Assembly (NCBI RefSeq): GCF_020360975.1
Contig: NW_025408669.1
Coordinates: 8,184,001 to 8,248,000 of the forward strand
Length of the DNA stretch: 64,000 nucleotides
Reading direction: 5' to 3'
Origin: Hirsutella rhossiliensis
Lineage: Eukaryota; Ascomycota; Sordariomycetes; Hypocreales; Ophiocordycipitaceae
Shown here: piece after piece, positions 46,992 to 58,659 of the stretch
Position numbering within the stretch: the stretch's first letter is position 1
How the letters are laid out: the number at the start of each line of letters is the position of its first letter
Program-made: the position numbers and the translations under genes
Notes under the pieces: generated by a model
The model's database searches: none
What the model was told of the DNA's origin: nothing
The model's input: only the letters and a program-made list of their open reading frames with translations

Positions 46992-49214
46992 TTATATAAA
47001 CTAATAAATAAGAATAATAAACTAATAAACTATTAATAGTAGCTTAAGCTAAAACTATAAAGTAAGTAAAGTAAAGGGGGTAGTTATAGTAATATAAGTA
47101 ATATAAGTATAATAGTATAAGTAAAGATAAAAATAGCGTTTATTATAAAGTAAAGTATTATAAACTAGCTAATTATAAGGGGAAGACGGTTAAAATATAA
47201 GCTATATAGCTAAAGCATAGGATGCTAGGCGCTATAGACTATAGAAAAACTATTAATATAAAGGTTATATAATAAATTAATTAGATTAGTTAGATTAGAT
47301 AATCGATACTAAGTAAACTAAGTACTAATTAGTCTAATTAGTTAGATTAGCTAGATTAGTACTAAGTAAACTAAATAGGCTAAATATAATAGGCAATATC
47401 GTTAGGGTAAGGAAATTATAGATATATAGCTACCTACTTTTACTCCTTTAAATAGATAGCTCTTTAGCTTTTAATATAATTATTATAATCTTTATTATAA
47501 TCTTATCTTTAATTTTAATTACTTAATTACCTAGTTATAGTCTATAGTCTATAACCTCCGACTTATTACTAACGTAGTATACTTATTATTACTTAGACCA
47601 CGCCCTATTATATCTACTAATATAAACCTCTTAATAAATTTATCCCTTAGAAATAATACTAGTCGTTATATAAAGCCCTTAGACTACCTAAGCTTATTCT
47701 TTATTATTATTATTACCCTTATTATTATCTTTATTATTATTATCCTTATTAGCCTCCTCCTTCTTATTAGTAGCGGCGGCGGTCTTTAAGGCGCTAAGGC
47801 GACCCTTTAAGCCTATAAGCTAGTTAGCGGCGGCGGCGGCTCTAAGGGTAGAGGGGCAGCGGCTAGCGGCGGCGGTAAGGGCAGCGGCGGAAGTAGAGGC
47901 GGGCATGGCTAAAGGGACCGCCGATAGGGCAACGGAGGCGGTATCCCTAACACCGGGTATATTAAAGGTAGAAGTAAAGGAGCGAAAAGGTAAGGACCTA
48001 CTTAGGTATAAGGCCCTATCGCTCGAGGGCGCGGAGGTTATAGTAGGCGGCGGCGGCGGTAAGGCGCTTCTTAGTAGCCCCCCGCGCTAACCTATGCGAA
48101 CTAGCCTTCTAAGCCGACGCTATAGCGAGTAAGATAGGAGGAGCCGCCTTATAAGCGTAGCTATTTTTTCTAAATAAGAATAAGACTTATATAAAGGTTG
48201 TTTATTAATAGCGCGCGCGTATTAATAGTAGCTGCCGCTATAATAGCGCCTAGCCTAATTAAAGTAGTCGAGCTCCTATAACGTATAATATATATAGGGG
48301 GCCGAGTAGGTAGCGCCGGCCTATACTTAGCGCTTATACTATAGGAGGTTAGTAGATAATATCTATTACGCTTACCTAACTATAGACTTATAAGGGTAGC
48401 GGAGATAAAGGTAGGGGCTAAGGGGCTAGGCGTTATAGGTAGCGGCGGGGATAGCGTTATTACCTTAAGGGGCGACGTAAGGGTAAATAGCATAGTAAAG
48501 GCGGCGGCGGCGGCGGTAGGAGCGGTAGTAGCAGCGCGGGTAGGAGCGGTAGTAGCGGTAGAGTCGTTATTAGCCGCGGCTAGTATAGCGTCGATAAACG
48601 ACTCTATACGCTCTAAGAAGGAGGAGGTAAGAGAGAAAGAGGTAGATATATCTATTATAAAAGTTAGTATAATAAAATATAGCCTCTTACTTAATAAGGC
48701 GTAGAACTTACTAGTTAAAGTTATTATAATTATTAAGGCTATTATTACTACTACTACTATTACTATAAGTATATATTAATAGAGCGGCCTATATAGCTAA
48801 GAATAAACTAACGCCTTAAGTAGAGCGGAATATATTTATTAATACTATTACTATAGTTAAAGAAAGAAGAAAAGGAAGGGAAGAGGGAAAGGGGGGATAC
48901 CGCCTTATATACCTCTTAGTAAAGGATACTACCTAAGGTAGAGGGGATAGGTAACCTAAGGCTTACGTAGGTCTAGACCGGCCGCTAGCTACCTAAGGGT
49001 ATATATAATAAGTTACGCCCTTATTTAAATAGCTAGCTAGCTAATAAGTATAAAGCTAGGTTCTAGCTACCTAAGCTAATAGGCGTAGGGATAATAGGGC
49101 TAGTAGGGCTAGCTTAATTAATAGGAAAAGGTAAGGAAGAGCTAGCGGTATAAGCTTAATTATATAGGAGCTATTAATAAGGCAGCCCTACGCTACGCTT
49201 AATAAAGGGCATTA
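46992..49214 (+). pseudogene. Gypsy-3d post-chromodomain region with extra ORF
   Basis: 2.2 kb between chromodomain and 3' LTR. From about 47690 to 48700 the plus strand carries the decayed extra ORF also seen in 3c and 3e (ALLSSPPR-like, SIASINDSIRSKKEEV and EVDISIIKVSII blocks), with several frame changes. The only frame over 60 codons in the window (47905-48090, ATG to TAA) is a surviving piece of it, Gly/Ala-rich from GGC/GCG repeats. GGC/GCG trinucleotide runs lie at 47770-47900, 48040-48060 and 48500-48560. A purine tract (AATAAAGGGC) lies before the 3' LTR. Confidence 0.6.
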
Positions 49215-49407
49215 TATAAGGGTCTTTAACTATTATAAGTAATACTCTTAAGCTATAGCTTAAGCTATATAGTTATATATAAAGGGCTAGATCCTATATA
49301 TATAAGGGCGGGCTAGCTATATATAAAAGAGCTTTATATAGCTTATTAATATTATCTTATAAACGGTACTTATATATATACCTTTAACTACTTTATAATA
49401 TATATAC

Positions 49408-52058
49408 TTATTTATATAGTTAGGGCTACTTAGTCTTAGATCGCTTAGATATTTATAGGATCCGCTTATATACCTATGCCTATATAGATTATAAAGCCTA
49501 GGTACTTAACCCTCTTAACCTTAAATTTATACTTATCTAAGTTAAGGTAAAGCTTATAAAGTTAAAGGCGCTTTAGGACCCTTTATACTTTCTATATATA
49601 GTCTTAGTAGGAGCTGCTTATATAGATAAGGATATTATCTATATATATAAAGGCGAACTTATTAAGGAAGTCTTAAAGTACGTTATTAATATAACGCTAA
49701 AAGGTAGCGGGCGCTCCTAAGAGGCTAAAGGGCGTTATAAGCTACTTAAATAAGCTATAGTATATATAGAACGCTATCTTTTACTTATTACCTTTTAAGA
49801 TCTATACTTTATAGAACGCCTATTTTATAGCTAGCTTTATAAACTACTTTACCTTTAAAAGGTTATAAAGTATATCTAAGATTAACGGTAAAGGGTAGCG
49901 GTCTAGCCTTATAATTACGTTTAAAGCCCTATAATTATAATAAAACTATATCCTGCCCCTTAGTTTATATATAAGTAGGACCGGCGCTCTTACTTTAAAG
50001 CTACTTACTTAAATAAAACCCTTATTTAAGAGGTCCTTTAGCGTCTTTTTTAGTACTAGTAGCTCTACGTATAATATACTATATAGTAGTCTAAACGGTA
50101 TAAGTAGTTCCTACTCTTTCTTATTAGTATAGAGTATAATCTTATAGTCTACCCTTAGCTTATATAGGTTAAGCTTATTTACTTCCTAAGACTTAAATAG
50201 TAGTAAGAGGTCGTAAAAGCGCTTTAATATTTACTACTATAGCTTAAAAGGCGACTTTAGCTTTTTTATTTAAAGGGCCTTATTAATATCCGCTAAGCTA
50301 ACTATATAGACTATAGCGTTAGCTACTACCTAGCCTTGCCCCTACTTTACTTATTATATAGTTCTTATAAAGATAAAGGTAAGGACTTCTTATACTAAGT
50401 ATAAAGCTTATACGCTTAGTCCTATACTTATAAAACTATTATTATAGTAGACCTATTATTATATAGGCCTAAACTATAGCTTCCTTTAATATAAAACTAA
50501 GTATAACTTTATATATAATAACTAGGGTTTCCTAAGGATTAAGGGAAACTCTAGTTAAGGGATTATATAAGCTATAATAAGCTTATAGTAACTATCGACC
50601 TTTATAGCTAGCTATATAATACCCTTAATTACTATACCCTTTATTACGCTTAAGGCGCCCTTTACTTACCTTAAGGTGATCCTTTCTACTAGTACTTAAA
50701 TCTCTTATATAAGCGCCTCGTTAACTATAGCGTAGTACTAGTAGCTCTTATTTATAAGGGCGGTAATAAGTAAGGAGTTATTAATTATAACTTATATTAG
50801 AGTAAGCTCCTCTTTTATATAGGCGGATAATTCCTCCTTCTCTTTTACTAGTATTAGTAACTAAGGCTCTAGAGCCTATCTTTACTTTAGAGCTACTCTT
50901 TTTCCTCTAGGCCTAAGGGGGCGGAGTCCTCCTTATCGTCTAAGGTAAGGAGCGGTTCTATCTTCGCTACTTAAACCGCTATAGGCTACTTAGCTAAAAG
51001 AAAGGGGCATTTTAATATAAAGTATATAAACGCGCTATAATATAAGTAGCGGCCGTTAGCTTTCTTCTTTTTAATTTCCTTACTTATTACTTACTTTACC
51101 TACTACTTAAAGTATAAAGCAGTATAAAAGGTAGTTAATAGCGTCCTCTTACTATATTTAGCTTAGTTTATATAGGTAGCTAATATTAAGGTATCCCTAT
51201 CTATATCGATAGCTAGTTATTTATCTTATAAAGGAGTAGTAATCTTATCGCTACTATATAGTATACGCTTATAAAGCTTTTAAAAACGCAGCGTCTACTT
51301 ATAGCCTTATACTACCTTTATTAACTAGCTTATATACTCGCTATAGTTAGTAGGTATAATTATAATAATAAGTAGCTCTTATAGGGCTAGCGTAATTAAA
51401 TTCTATAGCTATATAAGCTTTATACTATCTTCTTATATTATAGTCCCCGCTACTTATAAGAGCGTCTCTTTAAAATCAGGTAAGAATTCGCTGAAGGTTT
51501 ATCTATCTTTTTACTTAAGGGTCTATAGCCTATCTTACGCTTTCTCCCGCTCCTATATATTACTAAACGTATATATAAGGTATTAAAAGAAGTCTTATAG
51601 GTTATATCTACCCTTAAGGCCGCCCTTATCTTAGAATCTAAAGATCCGCTATATTTAAGGCTCTAGTAGTATATAAAGGAGTAAATACTACGCTATATTA
51701 CGATAGCTATTTAGGCCTTATTTCTTATTAGTTATAAACTTTATCTATAGCCGGCTAAGGAAGAAGTAAAAGGACTCTAGCTTACTATCTTAAGTTAAAT
51801 AAGGGAGCGGCTTTTACGTTAGTAGTATCGCCGCTATAACCGGCGTTATAGAGGTCGTAGGGGTTAAAGCTAGTCTTATAGACAGCTCCCTTAGTATAGC
51901 GAGAACCTTATCCTTCTCGCTAGCTATTGCGCTTTTAATCGCTTTTAAGATAGCTATAATACTTCTTATTTATTTAAGGAGGGGCGGAGTACTTCCTTAA
52001 AAGGGAGGCACCCTCTTTAAAGAGATATTTATTAGATCTATTAGTTAATAGCTTATAC
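49408..52058 (-). pseudogene. Gypsy-3c gag-protease-RT half
   Basis: The 5' half of Gypsy-3c on the minus strand, cut at 41851/49401 between RT and RNase H. RT with a YIDN-type box at about 49633-49650, protease near 50760, and zinc knuckle at about 51005-51046 match Gypsy-3d at 44462, 43310 and 43048. The leader at 52020-52058 matches 42038-42075. Confidence 0.8.
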
Positions 52059-52244
52059 TATTATAGAGTAAGTAAAGGTATATATATAGGTGCTATTTAT
52101 AGGATAATATTAATAAGCTATATAAAGCTCTTTTATACGCGGCTAGCCTATATATATATATATAGGATCTAGCCCTCTATATATAACTATATAGCTTAGG
52201 CTATAGCCTAAGCTTATAACCTATAATAGTTAAAGACTCTTATA
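52059..52244 (-). repeat. Gypsy-3c 5' LTR
   Basis: 186 bp, same as 37124-37309. It is followed by TSD ACGCT and Copia-1b sequence. Confidence 0.9.
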
Positions 52245-52249
52245 ACGCT

Positions 52250-54032
52250 TTATAATATACCCCCTTAGCTATAGCCTACCTTTATAGAAAGGGTAAAGCT
52301 AAATAATTAATTTAGTAAGTATATAAAGGAGGTCTTAGTTTATACTTATCCCTTACTTAAGAATTCTAGGTTTTAGCCCTAGGCTCTTTTAAACCTACTT
52401 TACGAAAAAGGGGCTTAAAGAGGAAATTAAGTCCTATAAGAAAAGGGGGCTTCTTTAAGGGGGCCTTTAAAAAGAATAAGTCTTAATTAAGCTAGGGGCC
52501 CTCCTTTAAAATAAGTCTTAGTTCCTCTTTTTAGCTATAGATATCTCCTTCCTCTTATATACTATTAGCTTCTCTTATAGACTTTTAAGGCGGGCTTTTA
52601 AAGATAGCTTCTCTTAAATATCTTCTAGCTTAATTTATAATAAAAAGATAGCTAGCCTTTACGTTAGTAAGGCCTTTATAAGAATATTAGCTTTTATTAA
52701 TACTACTAAAACTTAATAGATAGAAATAAGTCTCTTTTAGACCTCTTAGTATAACTAATACTAATAGATATTAATATACTATAGCTAGGTTAATAGCTTA
52801 CTATTTTCCTTTATAGGAATCTATATAGTCTATATATTATTATATTTTATAAATAATAGGGTCGGGATTTATAGTTATAAAGATATTAGTAGCTAGCTAA
52901 GGAAAATCGCTTCTTTTAACGCTTTTAAAGGAGCTAGTAGCTCTACCTTTATACTTAAAGTTATAATAGTAGCTTATATTAAAGCTTTCTAAGTAATAGT
53001 TCCTTTAAAAAGGGATATAATATACTCCTATAAGCTTTTACTATTTAAGGAATTATCTATAAAGAAGGAATCGCTTAAATAAAGGAAGATTTCTATAGCT
53101 AGTTTCCTTTCCTACCCTCCTAAGTATAAACTATATAATCTTATTAAATAGAGATAAAAGATAGCTTAGTTTATTACTTCTTAGTACCTAGGGCTAGGAT
53201 TTTAGTTATACCTAGCTAGCTAAGAGACTATAAAAGAGATATCTAGTTTAGTAGAAATAGCTAAAAAAGGTAAGGAGCTTACCTTTTATTAATATAAGTA
53301 TTTCTCTTACTCCCTAGCTTAAAAGGACGGATTAAGTAAAAGCTCTTTATTTAATATAAGTATAGAAGGAAGCTTCTTATTAAGGGAATTAAGGAGGAAT
53401 TTATAAGCGACCTTATCGATATAGGTATCTTAGGTAAGCTAGATAGTCTATTAGGACCTATTTTAAAGGATTTAAATCCTTAAGAACTACTTTAACTCCC
53501 TTAGCTTAGTTATCTTATACCTTTATTATAGGCCTTATATAGCTTCCTTAATAGTTACTTCTTCCTTTTTTAAGTAGGCTTATATAATATTATTAATATA
53601 AAAAAAGACTATAATTTTACCCTTTTATATTATATATAGTTCCTAAGGGACTTTCTTAAAACTTAGAGCTTTAAGGAAACCTATTAAATACTATTACTAA
53701 AGAAGTAGTAACTTATATAGTCTATATAAAGCTTTCCTAAGCTATAGAAATTTTCCTAGTTATTAAAAGCTTAGTAAAAGGTATATATAAATAACTTCTT
53801 CTTCCTTAAAAGAGTAGTTAATAAAGGCGTTAATAGTATTTATCTAATTAAGTTAAAGGTTAAATTCTATTACTAAAGCTATAAGGGTCTAAAAAGACAT
53901 CCTTACTAAGGTAGTTACTTTAATAGGTAAATCCCCTTTTTCTTATTAATTCCTATAAATAACTAGCTAGGCCTTATACTTTTAAAGGAAGCTATATTTA
54001 TTAGTCTTATAAATAAAAACCTACTTATAGCT
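52250..54032 (-). pseudogene. Copia-1b RNase H and RT remnant
   Basis: Reverse complement of Copia-1a from about 34890 to 36630. The catalytic box at about 53588-53605 reads Y-I-N-N, where Copia-1a has Y-I-D-D, so this copy took more hits. It stops at TSD TAGCT of LTR-X. Confidence 0.85.
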
Positions 54033-54205
54033 TTTAAGAATATACCCTTATATTCCTATTTTACTATTATAAAGAAATAATAAGTATAAGAAAGCTTTAT
54101 AAATTTAGCTAGTAAAAAGAGGCCTTATAATATAGTTTAAGGGAATAACCTTTAAAGATAAAAGACCTTTACTAGATATCTATAGCTTCCTTTAAAAATA
54201 CCTTT

Positions 54206-56425
54206 AGTAAGCGGGCCTCTTAAGCTAGTACTACCTTATTAGCCTTAAAGTAAACTAGTATTATTATTACTTATCTTCTTTATATAAAGTATATTAACTT
54301 ACTTTTTATAGTTTAAAAGTAACTATAAACTTAGTCGCTTACTTTATATATACCTTTTAAGCTTCCTTTAAGTATACTATTATAGTAGCCTTATTAGGTC
54401 TAATACTAACTATTTTTATATTATTAGCGAAGCTACTAGTATAAATACTATATATTATACTAGGCCTTTTATATAAGGGGGTTATATAGTAATAAAATAA
54501 GATTAAGGATAAGAGGGAGCCTTAAAAGACTTATATTAATACTTATATTAGCTTTAAGGATCTCTTATTAAAGTAAAAGGTTAATCTTTTATTACTTATA
54601 AACCTTTATATAAGCTTATAAGCTATCTAAGATATTCTTAAAGTTTTAGTTCCTTTATAAGCTTATTATAGTTAACTATATTAAGTACGCCCTTAGTATT
54701 TAGCTATAGGAATAATATAATGCCCTTTTAAGCTTAGGTTATATATATTAGTTTTATTATTAATAGGATCGCTACCTTTATAAAGCGCTCCTTTTTATTT
54801 CTTATTTATTTATTTAATAGGATACCTTTACCTTTATTACTCTAATAATCTTTTAAGCTAGTATCTACTTAGGTACTTTCTTTATTATAAGTAAAAGGAA
54901 AATTAGTCTTTATCTACCTACTATATAATAAGCTTCTAGATTTTTACTTAGCGTTTAAAGTACTACTATATTTATATAGCGGAACCGTCCTAAGAAATAT
55001 AAAGGTTAAGTATAAGTATTAAAGATTATAGCTAGTTATTAAACTACGGCTAGTATATACTTTTTAATAAACCTTAAGGGAACGTTATCTAAACCTATTA
55101 CTTTCTAGCTTACTATCTTACCTAGCGCTATTATAATATCGGCTAGCTAGATCTATTAGTTAACTATAAGGGTCGCCTTAGCTATAGGCTAGGGTAGCCC
55201 TTAAGTTATATTACCTTTTAGTAAGAAGAACTTATTGCTTAATATCTAGGCCTTCCTTTTAAAGGTTTCTATTAGTTAGTCCTTACCTTCCTTTATTAGT
55301 AGTAGGATATAAGTCGGTTTTAATAGTAGCTTACTATAAAGTCTAGCTTACCTCTTTATATTTTATAGCTTTATATTATTAGCGCTAAATTCCTTTAAGA
55401 ACTCGCGCTAGTAAGCCCTCCTTACCTCGCTAATAGTCTACTTTTAAGTAGCTATTACCTTATATAGGTCTTCTTAGTTTACTTTATTCCTTTCCTACTT
55501 ATACTTCCTCCTTACCTTCTTAGCCTTCTTTATTACCCTTCTTACTTTTAAGGTAAACTATATATTACCCTTAAGTAATAATTACCCTTTAGCGCGGAAT
55601 TATAGCTACTGCGATCTATATTAAGGTAGTAAATATATAGTTTAGGTCTTAGTTAATATCCTTTAGCGTTTAAAGCATTAGCTAGTATAGTCTTAGCTAG
55701 GATATAGTCTTAGCTTAAACTAGCTTAGCCTTTATTTCTTTCTACCTTAGGGCTAGTTTAAGCGCTTAAGCTTAGGTATTAATTTATATTATAATAGTTT
55801 AAGTAATATAGTTTAACCTAGTTAAGTCTACGTCGGGCTTAATATACTATATCTTACTCTTTAATATTACTTATACTAAGTTAATAGTACTATCCTTTTA
55901 GCTATAAATATTTTTTATATACTTCCTTTTTTAGGTAGTAAGTTTAAGTTATAGTCTTATTACCTCTTATATAAGTTAAAATATACCGTTTAATATTTTA
56001 TTATTTCTATCTTAAAGTAAGTAATAGATATTAAAGTCCCTTAATATTACTATAAGGTGCTTTAGTTTAATTATACTTAGGTCCTATAATACTTTAGTCC
56101 TTATAGCCTTTAATAGTAAGTAAATTACTTTTAGTTTAGTACTATCCTTAAAAGCTACTTTACTTTAATTTAGTTTAAACTAAGGCGGCTATATCCCTAG
56201 CCCGAGCCTTTTATAGATATATAGCGTATACCTCCCTTCCTTATAAACTAAGCTATAAGGCGCCGTTTTAAGGGGTAGGGCCCTAGCTCTTAGTATAGCT
56301 TCTACCTCTTATAGTACTATTAAGTTAAAGCTAGCTTAGTAGTAAAGCGCTAGCTATACTAGCTTATATCTCTTTTATATATTTTAGAATAATACTTTTA
56401 GTTATATATAAGTAAGGTTAAGGTA
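54206..56425 (-). mobile_element. Tad-like LINE ORF2 remnant (endonuclease-RT)
   Basis: On the minus strand, an AP-endonuclease stretch reads LIVILRDFNIYYLL*DRNN (about 56000-56045; the GDFN motif with Gly lost) and then KDSTINLV. Near 55100 an ALGKIVS*KVIGLDNVPLRFIKKY segment corresponds to RT motif 0/1 (GPDxIP). At about 54520 GSLLSLILFYYY corresponds to the QGSPLSPILF motif, and at about 54420 SFANNIKI corresponds to FADD with both Asp codons AAT. EN-RT order defines a LINE and the style matches the Tad group of ascomycetes. Only ~220 bp follow the FADD box, so the 3' end is lost. Confidence 0.8.
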
Positions 56426-56965
56426 TATAAGAATATACCCTTATATTCCTATTTTACTATTATTAAGAAATAGTAAGTATAAGAAGGCTTTATAAAATAA
56501 GCTAGTAAAAAGAAGCTCTATAATATAGTTTAAGGGACTAACTATTAAAGATAAAAGACCTTTACTAAATAACTATAGCTTCTTTTAAGAAAAGCGGGTT
56601 AAGATAAGCTTATCTTAGTAACTAAAAATATATATAAAATATATAAGTTAATTATAAGTAGAATAAATACCCTATTACTTATTTTAGCTTAATAGTTTTA
56701 AAGATATCTATAATATAAGAATAGGTAGGGCATAGAATATTCTAGTTAAATCTACTACTTATACTAAAGCCTATAGTCTTACGTTAACTATTACGCTATA
56801 ATTAAACTACCTCTAAGTTAAGAAGATATATTATAGATAAAGCTTTTTAAGTATTATAAAATATACTAGAAAGCTAACTAAATAGTTTACTAGTAGGTAA
56901 GTAATAGTCTATAGAAGATAAAGGATTTCCCTAGGAGTAGTAAATAAAATAAGTAAGTTTATAAG

Positions 56966-57362
56966 TTATCGCGAAGACTATTGCGCTACGTAGGTAAAAG
57001 TAGAACGCGCTCCGATAGGTGCGCTGCAATTAATATATATAACTAATAACCGCGTTTTCCGATATACCCCCTTAGGGATCGCGGCTCCGCCGGGATTCCT
57101 AGACCTAAGCCTACGACGCGGGAGTCGAATACTAAGCACCGCGCCTATTACCTAGGGAAATCTAAGAGAGAGAGGGGTACACGGCTATCTATAGGTATTA
57201 CCCCGCAACGCGTAGTTACCGGAAGTTATAGGGGGTAGTTTACTACCCCCTCCCGGGCTTATAACTATCGCGAAGACTATTACGCTACGTAGGCAAAAGT
57301 AGAACGCGCTCCGATAGGTGCGCTATAATTAATATATATAACTAATAACCGCGTTTTCTAAT
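56966..57362. mobile_element. TRIM-2, 397-bp element with 98-bp direct repeats
   Basis: Two 98-bp direct repeats (56966-57063, 57265-57362; TATCGCGAAGACTATT...CGCGTTTTC) flank a 201-bp core, with TSD ATAAG at 56961-56965 and 57363-57367; the empty site is visible in the LTR-X copy near 5868-5884. It is GC-richer than its surroundings and keeps several CA/TG. The core holds a tRNA-like block (CGGGATTCC, GGGAGTCGAAT) and a perfect hairpin. It is too small to code for anything. It could be a TRIM or a tandem-repeat-flanked SINE. Confidence 0.75.
57230..57251. repeat. Perfect 22-bp palindrome in TRIM-2
   Basis: The arms AGGGGGTAGT and ACTACCCCCT pair completely around a TT centre, next to the right 98-bp repeat. 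It may act as a hairpin or terminator-like structure. Only the symmetry is certain. Confidence 0.7.
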
Positions 57363-57523
57363 ATAAGTATCTATTATAACGCTATTCTTTTAATATCTTA
57401 TTTAGCCCTTTATATACTCGTTATAAATTCTAGATAAAATCCTACCTTATACTCCTTTAACTAGTCTTCCTACTTAAATTATTAATTACCCGATCTTATA
57501 CTTATTACTTATACCTTTTTATA

Positions 57524-58337
57524 TAGCTAAGGACTTATTTTCTTCTTACTTTTTCCTTAAGGACCTCTTTAAAAGACCCTATCTCTTTATATAAGGCTAG
57601 GTAGTCTTTCTAGGCCTAGAAAAACTAGTCTTTAAAGGGGTGTTTTTCTAGCTACTTTTAGTTTACTAGTAGGTCTAAGAGGTCTCTTTTATATACCTTC
57701 CTTACTAATAGAGCCTTAAAAAGCTAGCTTATTATAAATGCTTTATAAGAACTATCCTTTATAGGTATAGGATAAAAGTTAGAAAAATAATTAAAATAAA
57801 AGAGAGGTTAATCTTCTTTTATATCGGGCCTTATACCTTCCTTTACTTCTTAAAGTAAGGATAAAAAGGCAGCTAAGTAATCCTTTATAAGAGGTTCCTT
57901 TCCTACCTTTTTAAGGGTTAAGATAGAAAGACTAATAGAAAGGCTACTTTTAAATCTTCTTATTATATAAAAGGAGGTATAAGGAGGTAGGCGTATTTTA
58001 GTTTTAATACTTTCTTATAGTCTCCTTTTTTATCTAGATTATCTAATCTAGTAGCTACCTCTTCTTTAAAGTTAGTATTATCCTTAACTACTTTAACGTT
58101 AGTTTCTTTTTTATTTTATTATCTAAGACCTTTAATTAAAACTATTAAGAAGGGGGGGCTTAGATATTTTAAATTAGCTAACGTTATAAGAGTAAGAGGG
58201 GCTATTAATCCTTCTTTCTATTAAAGAAGCTAGATTAGTTAAAAATTATATCCTTAGTTAAAATAACCTTTTATAAAAAAGGAATCTAAATCTAAAAGAT
58301 ATTTATAGAATTATAGCTAATAAAGTAACTAATAAAG
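57524..58337 (-). pseudogene. Copia-1b integrase-side remnant
   Basis: Reverse complement of Copia-1a from about 34050 to 34870 (the linker between integrase and RT). Only TAA/TAG-broken frames. It ends where a Copia-2 fragment begins. Confidence 0.75.
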
Positions 58338-58374
58338 TATAAGGAATAGTATTCCTACTATAAATAAAGTATAT
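58338..58374 (+). repeat. Copia-2 LTR fragment
   Basis: The first ~30 bp of the Copia-2 LTR in plus orientation (TATAAGGAATAGTATTCC, the RIPed form of the start at 15296), then a few altered bases, then a Gypsy-2 LTR. The remainder should lie beyond the nested insertions, outside the window. Confidence 0.65.
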
Positions 58375-58659
58375 TATAAGACACCTTATAATAGATAATC
58401 TAAGTACCTATAATAATATTTACTTCCTTTAAGAAAGGTACCCTTAACTCCTTAAGGCTCCTTATAAAAGAAGGAACTTAAAAGCTATTAAGTAAACTTT
58501 AGGAAATTACTTAGAAATCCTAGCAATAGTAACTAAGCGAATTATATAGATACTTTATAGAGATTTCCCTTAAGGATATATTATATAAGGAATATACTAT
58601 AATTTCTTAAATAATAATAGCTTTTTAAGGACTATACTAAGATTTCCCTAAGAAGTTAT
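58375..58659 (+). repeat. Gypsy-2 LTR fragment (second copy)
   Basis: The first 285 bp of the Gypsy-2 LTR (TATAAGACACC...AAGAAGTTAT), more heavily RIPed than 17013-17300, broken by the Gypsy-3e insertion at 58660. The rest is not in the window, so whether it is a solo LTR or the start of a full element cannot be told. Confidence 0.85.

Larger units (their letters stand above)
41852..49400 (+). mobile_element. Gypsy-3d chromovirus, complete, inserted in Gypsy-3c
   Basis: A 7.55-kb complete element. Both LTRs are exactly 186 bp (41852-42037, 49215-49400). The TSD is TATAC/TATAT (41847-41851, 49401-49405), the difference being a CA-to-TA change. The interrupted target is visible uninterrupted in Gypsy-3e near 62795. 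It is on the opposite strand to its host of the same family, so the two form large inverted repeats. Order: gag with CCHC, protease, RT, RNase H, integrase, chromodomain, extra ORF. It is the reference copy for the family here. Confidence 0.93.
37124..52244 (-). mobile_element. Gypsy-3c chromovirus, split by Gypsy-3d
   Basis: A minus-strand Gypsy-3 element with two 186-bp LTRs, 37124-37309 (3') and 52059-52244 (5'). The TSD ATACT (37119-37123) / ACGCT (52245-52249) differs only as RIP would make it. It is inserted in Copia-1b internal sequence; joining the flanks restores the site seen in Copia-1a near 36625-36640. A solo Copia-2 LTR (38759-39326) and a complete opposite-strand Gypsy-3d (41852-49400) interrupt it. 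Without them it is about 7.0 kb, slightly shorter than 3d. Confidence 0.9.
54033..57523 (-). mobile_element. LTR-X element with internal deletion
   Basis: Minus-strand insertion in Copia-1b with perfect TSD TAGCT (54028-54032, 57524-57528). The right (5') LTR is complete: 56426-57523 minus TRIM-2 and its TSD leaves 696 bp, against 697 bp for the solo LTR at 5705-6401. The left LTR is only the first ~170 bp (54033-54205) and then jumps into LINE-like sequence. The simplest reading is that a LINE lay in the interior and a deletion removed the rest of the left LTR, the adjoining interior and the LINE 3' part. No gag-pol of LTR-X itself can be recognised. Confidence 0.75.
16098..58337 (-). mobile_element. 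Copia-1b, host of most of the nest (fragmented)
   Basis: A minus-strand Copia-1 copy is scattered through the window in colinear pieces: 3' LTR 16098-16452 and 30799-30863, internal 3' end 37088-37118, RNase H/RT side 52250-54032, and gag/integrase side 57529-58337. Each piece matches Copia-1a (30864-37087) in reverse complement. The gaps are later insertions, three with TSDs: Copia-2 (CTTAC), Gypsy-3c (ATACT/ACGCT) and LTR-X (TAGCT). At 58338 it runs into a Copia-2 fragment and does not resume before the window ends. The 5' LTR is therefore outside or lost. Confidence 0.8.

Noticed and set aside
47905..48090. ATG-to-TAA frame of 61 codons as a gene
   Set aside because: It lies inside the Gypsy-3d extra-ORF region. 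The matching segment in 3c reads on in the same frame, and the ending TAA is a RIP-type stop. It is a chance survivor of a transposon ORF, not an independent gene.
54033..56600. LINE insertion with a 170-bp target-site duplication
   Set aside because: LINE target duplications are usually under about 20 bp and the LINE lacks its 3' end. Deletion in an LTR-X element explains the duplication better.
57064..57264. A minus-strand tRNA gene in TRIM-2
   Set aside because: Blocks resemble D and anticodon arms, but the T-arm has two extra bases and no acceptor stem closes. Kept only as a tRNA-like feature.
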